A stretch of 64,000 nucleotides of DNA, taken from Leucobacter edaphi. GTDB lineage: Bacteria; Actinomycetota; Actinomycetes; Actinomycetales; Microbacteriaceae. Both the position numbers and the translations under genes were made by a program. The stretch is taken from positions 248,001 through 312,000 of the forward strand of contig NZ_JAEHOI010000002.1 in NCBI RefSeq assembly GCF_016522535.1, given 5' to 3'. Of the stretch, positions 34,911-44,219 are shown piece by piece (the first letter of the stretch is position 1; the number at the start of each line of letters is the position of its first letter). The notes under the pieces are model-generated. The model was not told the DNA's origin and did no database searches. It worked only from the letters and a program-made list of their open reading frames with translations.

Positions 34911-35542
34911 TCAGGATCCTGCTCGCCGATGACCACCCGGTCGTTCGCGCCGGCATCCGCGCCCTCCTGGAGGGAGCGGAGGACCTCGAGGTGATCGGCG
35001 AGGCCGCCACCGCCGCGGATGCCGTGGCGCTCGCCGCGTCGCTGAACCCGGATGTGGTGCTCATGGACCTGCAGTTCGGGGCGAGTGCCTCGGATGTTGC
35101 GGCGACGGGCGCGGAGGCGACGCGGCGGATCCGGGCGGAGCTCCCCGCGCCGGCCGTGCTCGTGCTCACGAACTACGACACCGACGGGGACATCCTCGGC
35201 GCAGTCGAGGCCGGTGCGAGCGGCTACCTGCTGAAGGACTCGCCGCCGGCCGATCTCATCGCGGCCATTCGAGCCGCCGCCGCGGGGGAGAGCGCGCTCG
35301 CTCCGGCGATCGCCGGGCGGCTGCTCGCGCGGCTCAGGGCCCCGCAGCTCAGCCTGAGCGCGCGGGAGATCGAGGTGCTCGGTCTCGTCGCGGAGGGCGC
35401 GTCGAACTCGCGGATCGCCTCCGAGCTGTTCACCAGCGACGCGACCGTGAAGTCGCACCTCGTGCACATTTACGAGAAGCTCGGGGTCTCCTCGCGGACG
35501 GCAGCCGTGGCCTCGGCTCGCGAGGCCGGGGTGCTGCGCTGA
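34907..35542 (+). CDS. NarL/FixJ-family response regulator
   Basis: A 211-aa response regulator, partner of the upstream kinase. Receiver domain residues 1-125 carry acidic Asp8/Asp9, phospho-acceptor Asp54 (VVLMDLQFG) and Lys near 109 (LLKDSPP). The beta3-alpha3 loop after Asp54 is a few residues longer than usual. The LuxR-type helix-turn-helix is at about 148-205 ([37 protein letters not shown]). Translation is coupled to the kinase by ATGA. A likely target is the divergent ABC exporter, by analogy with LiaSR/VraSR-type systems. Confidence 0.92.
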   Translation: MIRILLADDHPVVRAGIRALLEGAEDLEVIGEAATAADAVALAASLNPDVVLMDLQFGASASDVAATGAEATRRIRAELPAPAVLVLTNYDTDGDILGAVEAGASGYLLKDSPPADLIAAIRAAAAGESALAPAIAGRLLARLRAPQLSLSAREIEVLGLVAEGASNSRIASELFTSDATVKSHLVHIYEKLGVSSRTAAVASAREAGVLR

Positions 35543-35550
35543 GGTGAACT

Positions 35551-35575
35551 CAGGACGATTTTTCGGGGCGTCCTG
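35551..35575 (+). terminator. Weak hairpin after the response regulator
   Basis: CAGGACG (35551-35557) pairs with CGTCCTG (35569-35575). The 11-nt loop holds a run of five Ts. Confidence 0.45.
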
Positions 35576-35599
35576 CGCACAACGCTCATTGCAAGGTCA

Positions 35600-35605
35600 T
35601 AGGGT
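35600..35605 (+). promoter_or_regulatory. DUF885 gene -10 element (leaderless start)
   Basis: TAGGGT ending 6 nt before the GTG at 35612. Confidence 0.55.
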
Positions 35606-35611
35606 AATGGG

Positions 35612-37321
35612 GTGACCGAATCCAGAACCCCGACCCGGATCGACGCTGTCGCCGAACACTGGGTCACCACCCTCGTCGCCCACGATCCCACGATCGGCAC
35701 GTACATCGGCCGCGCGAACGCCGCGCTGCCCGATTTCTCGCCGGAGGGGGCTTTCGCGCTGTCCCACGCGACCCGCGAAACCCTGGTGAGCCTGCTCTCG
35801 ACCTCGCCGGTCGATGAGGTCGATGCCGTCACGAGGGCCGACCTCGAATCGGTCCTGCGCCACGGGCTCGCGCTCTACGACGCGGGGGAGTACCGCCGCG
35901 ACCTCAACGTCATCGAATCGCCTCCGCAGCGGATCCGCGACTCATTCGACCTGATGCCGACGTCGAACGACGAGGAGTGGGCGCTCGTCGCGGAGCGCCT
36001 GCGCGCGGTCCCGGACTCGCTCGCGGGCTATCGTCGCTCGCTCGCGGAGGGCGTCGAGCGTGGACAGACGCCCGCCATCCGGCAGATCGAGGAGGTCGTC
36101 GCGCAGCTCAGGCGCACCGCGGGGACCCCCAACGAACCGGGCTTCTTCGGGAAGCTCGCCGCCTCTGCCGATCCCGCTTCCGGCGCGAGTTCCTCGGTGG
36201 CGCTCGAGGTCGCCGCCGCGGCGGCAACCGCATCGAGCGCATACCGGGAGCTCGCAGAGTTCGTCGCGCGCGAGGTCGCCCCGCAGGGGGCCGCGAGCGA
36301 CGCGTTCGGCCGCGAGCGCTACGAACTCGCCTCCGAGGGCTTCCTCGGCGCCCGCGTCGACCTCGACGAGACCTACGAGTGGGGCCTCGAGGAGCTCGCG
36401 CGCATGACGCACGAGCAGGAGCGGATCGCGGCGGAGATCGTCGGCGGGCCGCTGCGCTCGGGCATCGTCGAGGAGGCCATCGCGCGGCTCGACGCGGATC
36501 CTGCGCGCCGCATCCGCGGAACCGAGGCGTTCCGCGAGTGGATGCAGGCGAAGAGCGACCGGGCGGTCGAGGAGCTCGGCGTCACCCAGTTCGATATCCC
36601 GTCCGGCATCCGTCGCCTCGACTGCCGGATCGCCGCCACCCAGGAGGGCGGGGTCATGTACACGGGCCCGAGCGATGACCTCTCGCGGCCGGGAACGATG
36701 TGGTGGTCGGTCCCCGCCGGCGTCGAGGAGTTCTCGACCTGGCGCGAGCTCACGACGGTCTACCACGAGGGCGTTCCCGGCCATCACCTGCAGATCGGAC
36801 AGGCCGCGGTGAATCGGGGCTCCCTCAACGAGTGGCGGCGCCAGCTCGCGGGAACCTCGGGGCACGCGGAGGGCTGGGCGCTCTACGCCGAACGCCTCAT
36901 GGACGAGCTCGGCTATCTGAACGACCCGGCCGATCGCCTCGGCATGCTCGACGGGCAGCGCATGCGCGCGGCGCGCGTGGTGCTCGACATCGGCGTGCAC
37001 CTCGGCAAGCGGCGACCCGACGGTCGCGTCTGGGACGGCGATTCCGCCTTCGAGTTCTTCGCGCAGCACGTGCACATCGACCCGCAGTCCCTGCGCTTCG
37101 AGGTGCTTCGCTACCTCGGCTGGGCCGGGCAGGCGCCCGCCTACAAGATCGGGCAGCGGATCTGGGAAAACCTTCGCTTCGAAGCCGCCGAGCGTGCCGA
37201 GTCCGAGGGGCGGGAGTTCTCCGTGCGCGACTTTCACCGCGACGCCCTCAGCCTCGGTGGCGTCCGACTCGACACGCTGCAGCGCGCCATGCGGGGCGAG
37301 TTCGCGTCGGGACGCGCGTGA
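35612..37321 (+). CDS. DUF885 family protein, putative metallopeptidase
   Basis: A 569-aa DUF885 protein. The zinc motif HEGVPGHHLQ is clear, with the third ligand region in HAEGWALYAERL (Glu), and the C-terminal block LRYLGWAGQAPAYKIGQ. It has no signal peptide, so it is probably a cytosolic peptidase. The family resembles M32-type carboxypeptidases in arrangement; the substrate is unknown. The GTG start follows TAGGGT. The stop overlaps the ychJ-like start (GTGA), forming a two-gene operon. Confidence 0.9.
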   Translation: MTESRTPTRIDAVAEHWVTTLVAHDPTIGTYIGRANAALPDFSPEGAFALSHATRETLVSLLSTSPVDEVDAVTRADLESVLRHGLALYDAGEYRRDLNVIESPPQRIRDSFDLMPTSNDEEWALVAERLRAVPDSLAGYRRSLAEGVERGQTPAIRQIEEVVAQLRRTAGTPNEPGFFGKLAASADPASGASSSVALEVAAAAATASSAYRELAEFVAREVAPQGAASDAFGRERYELASEGFLGARVDLDETYEWGLEELARMTHEQERIAAEIVGGPLRSGIVEEAIARLDADPARRIRGTEAFREWMQAKSDRAVEELGVTQFDIPSGIRRLDCRIAATQEGGVMYTGPSDDLSRPGTMWWSVPAGVEEFSTWRELTTVYHEGVPGHHLQIGQAAVNRGSLNEWRRQLAGTSGHAEGWALYAERLMDELGYLNDPADRLGMLDGQRMRAARVVLDIGVHLGKRRPDGRVWDGDSAFEFFAQHVHIDPQSLRFEVLRYLGWAGQAPAYKIGQRIWENLRFEAAERAESEGREFSVRDFHRDALSLGGVRLDTLQRAMRGEFASGRA

Positions 37322-37713
37322 GCCCCGACGATCCGTGCCCGTGCGGTCGCGGCGTCCGCTACGCGGAGTGCTGTGGACCGCTCCACGCCGGCGTGCAGGC
37401 GCCCACCGCTGAACGCCTGATGCGCTCACGATTCTCCGCGTTCTCCCTCGGCCTGGGCGACTACCTCTTCGCGAGCTGGGCTCGCGCGACCCGCCCGGAT
37501 CGCGCGGAACTCGATCCGGATCCGGACACACGCTGGCTGCGGCTCTTCATCGAGGAGACCGAGGCCGGTGGTCCCTTCGATGAGAGCGGGATCGTCGTGT
37601 TCACCGCGATCGCTCGCGGGCCGGAGGGACGGATCGAACTCCGCGAGCGCAGCCGCTTCGTGCGGGAGGGAAACGATCGGCGTTGGGTCTATCTGGACGG
37701 TGAGATCGGCTGA
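37318..37713 (+). CDS. YchJ-like SEC-C zinc-motif protein (UPF0225)
   Basis: A 131-aa protein. An N-terminal SEC-C-type zinc motif (DPCPCGRG...YAECCGPLH) is followed by the UPF0225 NTF2-like domain (APTAERLMRSRFSAF, RWVYLDGEI). The family has no assigned biochemical function. The GTG start overlaps the DUF885 stop by four bases, so it is translated from the same mRNA. Confidence 0.88.
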   Translation: MSPDDPCPCGRGVRYAECCGPLHAGVQAPTAERLMRSRFSAFSLGLGDYLFASWARATRPDRAELDPDPDTRWLRLFIEETEAGGPFDESGIVVFTAIARGPEGRIELRERSRFVREGNDRRWVYLDGEIG

Positions 37714-37725
37714 TCAGCGGCCCGC

Positions 37726-37731
37726 TAGGGT
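37726..37731 (+). promoter_or_regulatory. Oxidoreductase -10 element (leaderless start)
   Basis: TAGGGT, 7 nt before the ATG at 37739. Confidence 0.55.
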
Positions 37732-37738
37732 GGTGCTC

Positions 37739-39352
37739 ATGGTCAATGTGGACAGCGCAGAACTCACCCATGATGTCGTGATCGTCGGAGGCGGGCACAA
37801 CGCGCTCGTCGCGGCCGCCTATCTCGCGCGAGCCGGGCGATCGGTCGCGGTGCTCGAACGGCTCGATCACCTCGGGGGCGCGGCCGTCTCCGAGGAGCCG
37901 TGGGTGGGAGTCGAGGCTCGCCTGTCGCGCTATTCCTACCTCGTGAGTCTGCTGCCGCGGCGCATCATCGACGATCTCGGCCTGCGGATCGAGCTCGCCC
38001 GTCGCCGCTACTCGTCCTACACGCCCGACCCCGCTGATCCAGATCGCGGGATCCTCGTCGACAACGGCGATGCCGAGGCCACCGCGGCGTCGTTCGAGCG
38101 GGTGACGGGGGATCGGGCCGAGGCGGAGCGCTTCGCCGCCTTCTCCGAGCGGCTCGCCCCGGTCGCGCGGCAGCTGTTCCCGACCGTGACGGAGCCGCTT
38201 CGCCGCCGCTCCGAAGTGCGGGCGGAACTCGGCGACGACGAGCTCTGGGCCGACCTCTTCGAGCGCCCCCTCGGCGGCATGATCCGGGAGGCGCTGAGCA
38301 CCGATATTGCGCGCGGCATCGCCCTCACCGACGGCCTGATCGGGACATTTGCCACGGCCGACGATCCGTCGCTGCGGCAGAACCGCTGCTTCCTCTACCA
38401 CGTCATCGGGGGCGGCACCGGCGACTGGGACGTGCCAGTCGGCGGTATGGGACGCGTGAGCGGCGAACTCGAGCGCGCTGCGCGGGAGGCGGGGGCGGAG
38501 CTCGCGACGGGCGCCGAGGTGCTCGCGATCACCGAGGACGGGACGGTCCGATTCCGCTCGGCCGCGGGAGAGTCGGCGCTCCGCGGGCGGATCGTCATGT
38601 CGGGAGTGGGTCCGGCCGTGCTCGAGCGCCTCCTCGCTGCCGGGGGCGCCCCGCGCGCCTCGGTGTTCGAGGCGCCCGAGCGTCCCGAGGGAGCTCAAGT
38701 GAAGGTCAACATGCTGCTCACGCGCCTGCCGAAGCTGCGCGACGCGGACGTGGACCCGCGTGCCGCGTTCGCCGGGACGTTCCACATCAACGAGACGCTG
38801 ACGCAGCTCGACGCTGCGCACGCGACCGCCGCCGCCGGCAAGCTGCCGGATCCGCTCCCCTCCGAGATCTACTGCCACTCGCTCACCGATCCGTCGATCC
38901 TGGGGGAGTCACTCCGGGCGGCGGGGGCGCAGACGCTCACGCTCTTCGGGCTGCACGTGCCGGATCGGCTCGTCGACGCCGCGAACAACGCCGAGCGCAG
39001 GGAGGAGCTGCTCGCCGCGGCGCAGGCCTCGCTGGATTCCGTGCTCGCGGAGCCGATCGCCGACTGCATCTTCCGGGCGCCCGACGGTTCCCCGTGCGTC
39101 GAGGCGCGGACCACGCGGGATCTCGAGGAATCGCTCGGCATGGTGGGCGGGGACATCTTCCACGGCGCGCTCTCGTGGCCGTTCGCGGAGGACGACGAGG
39201 CGCTCGATACCCCCGCTGCCCGGTGGGGCGTGGCGACCGAGCTGCCGTCGCTCCTCGTCTGCGGCTCGGGGGCGCGGCGCGGGGGCGCCGTGAGCGGGAT
39301 CGGCGGGCACAACGCCGCGCAGGCGGCGCTGGAGATGCTCTCCGAAGCGTGA
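37739..39352 (+). CDS. FAD-dependent oxidoreductase (PYROXD2/phytoene desaturase-like)
   Basis: A 537-aa flavoprotein. The N-terminal dinucleotide site VVIVGGGHNALVAAAYLARAG is followed by LERLDHLGGAA. The C-terminal FAD motif CGSGARRGGAVSGIGGHNAA closes the domain. The arrangement matches NAD(P)/FAD-dependent desaturase-like proteins such as PYROXD2; no carotenoid genes are nearby. The ATG is 7 nt after TAGGGT; the frame is open upstream into ychJ but is noncoding there. The substrate is unknown. Confidence 0.87.
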   Translation: MVNVDSAELTHDVVIVGGGHNALVAAAYLARAGRSVAVLERLDHLGGAAVSEEPWVGVEARLSRYSYLVSLLPRRIIDDLGLRIELARRRYSSYTPDPADPDRGILVDNGDAEATAASFERVTGDRAEAERFAAFSERLAPVARQLFPTVTEPLRRRSEVRAELGDDELWADLFERPLGGMIREALSTDIARGIALTDGLIGTFATADDPSLRQNRCFLYHVIGGGTGDWDVPVGGMGRVSGELERAAREAGAELATGAEVLAITEDGTVRFRSAAGESALRGRIVMSGVGPAVLERLLAAGGAPRASVFEAPERPEGAQVKVNMLLTRLPKLRDADVDPRAAFAGTFHINETLTQLDAAHATAAAGKLPDPLPSEIYCHSLTDPSILGESLRAAGAQTLTLFGLHVPDRLVDAANNAERREELLAAAQASLDSVLAEPIADCIFRAPDGSPCVEARTTRDLEESLGMVGGDIFHGALSWPFAEDDEALDTPAARWGVATELPSLLVCGSGARRGGAVSGIGGHNAAQAALEMLSEA

Positions 39353-39360
39353 GCGCGGAT

Positions 39361-39389
39361 GCCCGGGCCGCGAACGGGCCGGCCCGGGC
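39361..39389. terminator. Bidirectional terminator hairpin
   Basis: GCCCGGGCCG (39361-39370) pairs with 39380-39389 across a 9-nt loop, between the convergent oxidoreductase and aminopeptidase genes. Confidence 0.75.
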
Positions 39390-39397
39390 GTCACCGC

Positions 39398-40783
39398 TCA
39401 GACGGTCCGTGCGCCCTGAACCCAGGCCTCGACCGCGTCCGCGGAGCGGGGGATGCCCGCCGAGAGATTGACGCAGCCGTCCTCGGTCACGACGACGTCA
39501 TCCTCGATGCGGACGCCGATGCCGCGGTACTCCGCGGGCACCGTCAGGTCGTCGGAGTGGAAGTAGAGGCCCGGCTCGATCGTGAACACCATGCCCGGCT
39601 CGATAACGCCGTCCATGTACATCTCGCGGCGAGCCTGCGCGCAGTCGTGCACGTCGAGGCCGAGGTGGTGGCTCGTGCCGTGCACCATGTAGCGGCGGTA
39701 GTACGCCGTGCCGTCCTCTTCGGGGAGGAAGCCCCACTCGCGGGTGCGGCGCTCGATGACCTTCATCGCCTCGGCGTGCACGTCGCGGAAGCGGATGCCC
39801 GGCCGGACGATCGCGAACGCGGCGTCAGCTGCCTCGAGGACGGCCTCGTAGACGCGGCGCTGCACCTCGGAGAACGTTCCCGAGACGGGAACGGTGCGGG
39901 TGATGTCGGCCGTGTACAGGCTGTCGAGCTCGACGCCGGCGTCGAGGAGAAGCAGGTCGCCCTCGAGCACCGGACCGTCGTTGCGGATCCAGTGCAGCGT
40001 GCAGGCGTGCGGGCCGGACGCTGCGATCGTCTCGTAGCCGACGGTGTTGCCGTCGAGGCGGGCGCGCTGGTTGAACACGCCCTCCACGATCCGCTCGCCG
40101 CGGGCGTGCGCGCTGGCGGCGGGAAGCGCGCCGAGCACGTCGGCGAACCCGGCCGCGGTGGCGTCGACGGCGGCCTGCATCTCGGCGAGCTCGAACTCGT
40201 CCTTCACGAGGCGGAGCTCGGACGCGGCGCAGGAGAGCTCATCATCGGCGAGCGTGCGGTCGGCATCGCCAGCCGCGAACTCGTCGATGTGGGCCGTGCG
40301 GACGCCGAGCGCCTGCGCCACCTGGCCGAGCGAGGGGCGCGCACCGATCCAGAACTCCCCGATCTCGGGGTTCGCGTAGAACTCGTCGCTGTCGCGGCCC
40401 GCGCGCTCGCGGAAGTACAGGGTGGCCTGGTGGCCGTCCTCGACGGGATCGAGCACGAGCACGGCGCCTGGCTCGCTCTCCGAGCCCCAGCCGGTGAGGT
40501 GCGCGAAGGCGCTGTGCGCGCGGTACTGATAGAAGGTGTCGTTGGAGCGCTGCTTCATGGGGCCGGCCTCGATGACCAGGCGCTCTCCGGGGAACAGCGC
40601 GGACAGGGCTTCGCGGCGGCGCGCGGCGAACGGCGCCGCCGGAATGAGCGCGGGCGTCTCGGCCTCGCGCTCGGCCCAGTTCGACGAGATGTAGTCGACG
40701 AAGACGTCCGTCTTCGGGGTGGTGTTGCGATTGCTGTTATCGATCTCCACCTCGTGGGTGGCCTGCTGCGCGGTCTCGGTCAT
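39398..40783 (-). CDS. pepP: Xaa-Pro aminopeptidase (aminopeptidase P, M24B)
   Basis: A 461-aa peptidase removing N-terminal residues that precede proline. The N-terminal AMP_N domain (about 40-180) is followed by the pita-bread M24 fold. Metal ligands are in LLLDAGVELDSLYTADITRT (two Asp), VHGTSHHLGLDVHD (His), FTIEPGLY (Glu) and GVRIEDDVV (Glu). The ATG is preceded at 6 nt by CAGGAT, a weak form of the local promoter pattern. Cytosolic, single gene. Confidence 0.94.
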   Translation of the reverse strand: MTETAQQATHEVEIDNSNRNTTPKTDVFVDYISSNWAEREAETPALIPAAPFAARRREALSALFPGERLVIEAGPMKQRSNDTFYQYRAHSAFAHLTGWGSESEPGAVLVLDPVEDGHQATLYFRERAGRDSDEFYANPEIGEFWIGARPSLGQVAQALGVRTAHIDEFAAGDADRTLADDELSCAASELRLVKDEFELAEMQAAVDATAAGFADVLGALPAASAHARGERIVEGVFNQRARLDGNTVGYETIAASGPHACTLHWIRNDGPVLEGDLLLLDAGVELDSLYTADITRTVPVSGTFSEVQRRVYEAVLEAADAAFAIVRPGIRFRDVHAEAMKVIERRTREWGFLPEEDGTAYYRRYMVHGTSHHLGLDVHDCAQARREMYMDGVIEPGMVFTIEPGLYFHSDDLTVPAEYRGIGVRIEDDVVVTEDGCVNLSAGIPRSADAVEAWVQGARTV

Positions 40784-40923
40784 GCTTCCATCCTGCCACT
40801 CACCGCTGACACGGAGGGACGGAGGTGCCCGGCGACGCCCCGCGGGCGGTCAGGATTCTCGGTTAGCGTCGGAGCACCGGGCACGACCGGTCGCCCGGCT
40901 CGTTTGAGAGAAAGGGCTGTTCA

Positions 40924-41676
40924 ATGGCAACGTACGAGGTATCCGATCGCTCCGCCATCGTCACGGGAGCGGGATCCGGGATCGGCCGGGCCGTCGCGCT
41001 GCTCCTCGCCGAGAACGGTGCGAGCGTCGTCGTCCAGGACCTCAAGGCGGAGGCAGCCGAGGCCGTCGTCGAGGAGATCCGGGCCGCCGGCGGAACCGCG
41101 ACGTCCGTCGTGGGCGACGCGGGAGACACGGCCGTGGTGGAGGAGACCATCCGGGCCGCAGAAGCACTCGGCCCGCTGAAGATCGGCGTGAACAACGCCG
41201 GCATCGGCGGCCCGGTGGCGCCGACGGGGGAGTACAGCGACGAGGGCTGGGAGAAAGTTGTCGGCATCAACCTGAGCGCCGTGTTCAAGGGCACGCGCGC
41301 CCAGGTCAACGCCATGTCGCAGCACGGCGGCGGGGCGATCGTCAACCTCGCCTCGATCCTCGGCAGCGTCGGAACGCCGGGCTCCCCGGCCTACGTCGCT
41401 ACGAAGCACGCCGTCGTCGGCCTCACCAAGACCGCCGCCCTCGAGTACGCGACCCAGGGCGTGCGGGTGAACTCGGTGGGGCCCGGATACATCGACACGC
41501 CGCTGCTCGCCGCGCTCGACGACGCCGGACGCGCCGCCCTGGTCGCAAAGCACCCGATAGGGCGGCTGGGCACGGCGGAAGAGGTCGCCCAGCTCGTCGC
41601 GTTCCTCGCGAGCGACGCCGCCTCGTTCGTCACCGGCAGCTATCACCTGGTCGACGGCGGCTACACCGCGCAGTAG
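40924..41676 (+). CDS. Short-chain dehydrogenase/reductase
   Basis: A 250-aa classical SDR. TGAGSGIG cofactor loop, NNAG, the active-site serine in ASILGS, YVATK catalytic Tyr-Lys, and the C-terminal SFVTGSYHLVDGGYTAQ. Asp in VVVQDLKAE after beta2 suggests NAD(H) preference. It resembles 3-oxoacyl-ACP or acetoin/diacetyl reductases, but the substrate cannot be assigned. The ATG has AGAAAGGG upstream. A hairpin follows the stop. Confidence 0.9.
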   Translation: MATYEVSDRSAIVTGAGSGIGRAVALLLAENGASVVVQDLKAEAAEAVVEEIRAAGGTATSVVGDAGDTAVVEETIRAAEALGPLKIGVNNAGIGGPVAPTGEYSDEGWEKVVGINLSAVFKGTRAQVNAMSQHGGGAIVNLASILGSVGTPGSPAYVATKHAVVGLTKTAALEYATQGVRVNSVGPGYIDTPLLAALDDAGRAALVAKHPIGRLGTAEEVAQLVAFLASDAASFVTGSYHLVDGGYTAQ

Positions 41677-41684
41677 CCCGTTGG

Positions 41685-41715
41685 GCGGCCCGGCGAGTGC
41701 CACAGCCCGGGCCGC
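41685..41715 (+). terminator. SDR gene terminator hairpin
   Basis: GCGGCCCGG (41685-41693) pairs with CCGGGCCGC (41707-41715), 9 bp after the stop. Confidence 0.6.
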
Positions 41716-41742
41716 GCGCCGGGACTCCCGCTCGGCCGTGCA

Positions 41743-41748
41743 TATGAT
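41743..41748 (+). promoter_or_regulatory. PHP gene -10 element (leaderless start)
   Basis: TATGAT ending 6 nt before the ATG at 41755. It is close to the TATAAT consensus. Confidence 0.65.
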
Positions 41749-41754
41749 GAGGGG

Positions 41755-42606
41755 ATGACCGAGTCCGCGCCCTCAGGTGGATACGACCTGCACACTCACT
41801 CGTCGCGCTCCGATGGCACGACGATGCCGGCCGAGATCGCCCTCGAAGCCGCGGCGATCGGCCTCGAGGGGTTCGCCCTGACGGATCACGACACGATGGA
41901 CGGCTGGGACGAGGCGCGCGAGGCGGCCGCGGCTGCTGGCATCGACTTCCTGCCCGGCATCGAGATCACCACGAAGTTCAGGGGCCGCTCCCGCCACTTG
42001 CTCGGGTACGGGTTCCGCGTCGCCGATCCTGAGCTCGGGGCCGCGCTCACCGAGGTGCGCGAATCGCGGATCGAGCGCGCGAGAGAGATGGTCAGGCGCG
42101 TGGCGCGGGACTTCGCGATCACCTGGGAGGACGTCATCGGCGACGACGACGAGCGCACGATCGGCCGCCCCCACATCGCCGACGCGCTCGTGGCTGCCGG
42201 GTACGTCAGCGACCGCTCCGCGGCCTTCGCCCAGGTGTTGTACCCGGGATCCCCGTACTACCTCGGTACGCACGCGATCGAGACCGACGAAGCCATCAGG
42301 CTCCTGAACCGCGCGGGAGGGGCGGCGGTACTGGCGCATCCCGCAGCTGAGCGTCAGCGCGAGCCGGTCAGCGTCGCCGACCTCTCCTCCCTCGCGAAGG
42401 CCGGGCTGCGCGGCGTCGAGCTGGAGCACCCCGAGCACCGCGCCGACTGGGTGCCCCCGCTGCGGGCCGCGGCTGCCGAGCTGGGCCTGCTCGCAACGGG
42501 GTCGAGCGACTACCACGGGGCGGGCAAGCCGAACCGCCTGGGGGCGTGCCGCACGACGGCGGAGACGGTGGCGCGGCTGCGCGAGGGGCTCGCTCAACCG
42601 CGCTGA
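41755..42606 (+). CDS. PHP-domain phosphoesterase (RNase AM/TrpH-like)
   Basis: A 283-aa PHP-family metal-dependent phosphoesterase. Metal motifs: DLHTHSSRSDGT near the start, LTDHDTMDGW, GIEITT, then AVLAHPA and a terminal GSSDYHG. The arrangement matches E. coli YciV (RNase AM), a 5'-3' exonuclease that also releases phosphate from 3',5'-pAp, so roles in rRNA 5' trimming or nucleotide turnover are plausible. It is probably monocistronic and ends at a strong shared hairpin. Confidence 0.88.
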   Translation: MTESAPSGGYDLHTHSSRSDGTTMPAEIALEAAAIGLEGFALTDHDTMDGWDEAREAAAAAGIDFLPGIEITTKFRGRSRHLLGYGFRVADPELGAALTEVRESRIERAREMVRRVARDFAITWEDVIGDDDERTIGRPHIADALVAAGYVSDRSAAFAQVLYPGSPYYLGTHAIETDEAIRLLNRAGGAAVLAHPAAERQREPVSVADLSSLAKAGLRGVELEHPEHRADWVPPLRAAAAELGLLATGSSDYHGAGKPNRLGACRTTAETVARLREGLAQPR

Positions 42607-42618
42607 ACCCCGCGAGAA

Positions 42619-42660
42619 CGCCGAGGGCCCTCCAGGAGCTTCCCTGGAGGGCCCTCGGCG
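42619..42660. terminator. Strong bidirectional terminator
   Basis: An 18-bp perfect stem (42619-42636 with 42643-42660; CGCCGAGGGC...) and a 6-nt loop AGCTTC, between the convergent PHP and DEAD-box genes. Confidence 0.85.
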
Positions 42661-42668
42661 CGATTCGA

Positions 42669-44219
42669 CTATTCGGCGGAGACTGCTTCGCTCGCGCCGG
42701 ACTCGGGGCTCGCGGCTCCCTGCGTCTCGCCGCCGGCCACACCACGACCGCCGCGGCGGCGACGGCGCCTGCGGCGGGGTGCGTCCTCGCCGGACGGCTT
42801 CTCCGAGGCCAGGGGAGCGCCGGGCTCGCCGCCGCCCTCCGCGTCGTGTCCGTGCTGCTCGTGCCCGTGCGATTCGTGACGGCCGCGACCCTGCGGGTTC
42901 GCGCTGCGGGTGCGGCGACGGGTGCGCGTGCGCCCCTCGCCGGAGTCGCCGGACCCGGATCCCTCGCCGCTTCCGCGGCCCGAACGGCCGCGTCCCCGAT
43001 CGCCGCCCTGGCCCGTGCGCTCCTTCACCGGGGTCGCCTTCAGGCGGCCCTTCGATCCCTCGGGGATGTTGAGGTCGCTGAACAGGTGCGGAGACGAGGA
43101 GTAGGTCTCAATCGGCTCGGGGATCCCGAACTCGAGCGCGCGGTCGATGAGCGCCCACTTGTGCAGATCGTCCCAGTCGACAAACGTGACCGCAATGCCG
43201 GTGCGGCCGGCGCGGCCGGTGCGCCCGACGCGGTGGAGATAGGTCTTCTCGTCGTCGGGAACCGTGTGGTTGATCACGTGGGTGACGTCGTCGACGTCGA
43301 TCCCGCGCGCGGCGACATCGGTCGCGATCAGGATGTCCTTCTTGCCCGCCTTGAACGCGGACATGGCGCGCTCGCGCTGGTCCTGGTTCAGGTCGCCGTG
43401 CACGGACGCCGCGTTGAAGCCGCGATCGTTGAGCTCCTCCTGGAGCTTCGCTGCTGCGCGCTTGGTGCGCATGAAGATGACGGTCTTGCCTCGGCCCTCG
43501 GCCTGCAGGATCCGGCCAATGACCTCGTCCTTGTCGAGGGAGTGGGCGCGGTAGATGATGTGCTCGATGTTCGCCTGAGCGACGCCCTCATCGGGGTCGG
43601 TCGCGCGGATGTGGATCGGGTTCGACATGAAGCGGCGCGCGAGGGTGACGATCGTGCCGGGCATCGTGGCCGAGAACAGCATCGTGTGGCGCGAGGGCGG
43701 CGTGAGCGAGAACAGCTTCTCGATGTCGGCGAGGAAGCCCAGGTCGAGCATCTTGTCCGCCTCGTCGAGCACCATCTCGCGGACGTTGCCGAGGTTCAGG
43801 AGACGCTGGTTCGCGAGGTCGAGGAGGCGGCCGGGCGTGCCGACGACGATCTGCGCACCGGCCTTGAGCTGCTCGATCTGGCCCTCGTACGCTTTGCCGC
43901 CGTAAATCGGGACGACCGTGGCCGCGCGCCCCTCGGAGGCCAGCTCGAGGTCCTCGTACACCTGCACGCAGAGCTCGCGGGTCGGAACGACGACGAGCGC
44001 CTGCACGCCGTCGCCCGGCTCGCTGCCGATGCGCTGCAGCAGCGGCAGCCCGAAGCCGAAGGTCTTGCCGGTTCCCGTTTTCGCCTGGCCGATGATGTCC
44101 TGGCCCGAGATGGCGAGGGGGATCGTCTGCTCCTGGATCGGGAAGGCCTCGATGATGCCTCGCTTCGCGAGTTCGTCGACCATGTCCTGGTCAACGCCGA
44201 GTTCCTGGAAAGTCGTCAC
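42669..44219 (-). CDS. DEAD-box RNA helicase
   Basis: A 516-aa RNA helicase (RhlE/CsdA-like). Q motif FPIQEQTIP, motif I AKTGTGKT, II LDEADKMLDLGF, III SAT and VI HRVGRTGRAGRTG. The C-terminus (about 385-516) is a low-complexity Arg/Gly/Ser tail with His-rich HGHEQHGHD and a run of Arg (RRRRRRRRGG), probably RNA-binding. The GTG start has GAGAGA upstream. Roles in ribosome assembly or mRNA turnover are inferred from the family. It is divergent from the ferritin-fold gene, as in mycobacteria to my recollection. Confidence 0.93.
   Translation of the reverse strand: MTTFQELGVDQDMVDELAKRGIIEAFPIQEQTIPLAISGQDIIGQAKTGTGKTFGFGLPLLQRIGSEPGDGVQALVVVPTRELCVQVYEDLELASEGRAATVVPIYGGKAYEGQIEQLKAGAQIVVGTPGRLLDLANQRLLNLGNVREMVLDEADKMLDLGFLADIEKLFSLTPPSRHTMLFSATMPGTIVTLARRFMSNPIHIRATDPDEGVAQANIEHIIYRAHSLDKDEVIGRILQAEGRGKTVIFMRTKRAAAKLQEELNDRGFNAASVHGDLNQDQRERAMSAFKAGKKDILIATDVAARGIDVDDVTHVINHTVPDDEKTYLHRVGRTGRAGRTGIAVTFVDWDDLHKWALIDRALEFGIPEPIETYSSSPHLFSDLNIPEGSKGRLKATPVKERTGQGGDRGRGRSGRGSGEGSGSGDSGEGRTRTRRRTRSANPQGRGRHESHGHEQHGHDAEGGGEPGAPLASEKPSGEDAPRRRRRRRRGGRGVAGGETQGAASPESGASEAVSAE

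Noticed and set aside
39359-41179. 606-codon plus-strand open frame over pepP
   Set aside because: Antisense to a clear aminopeptidase P with all metal ligands; no domain is seen in the plus-strand frame.
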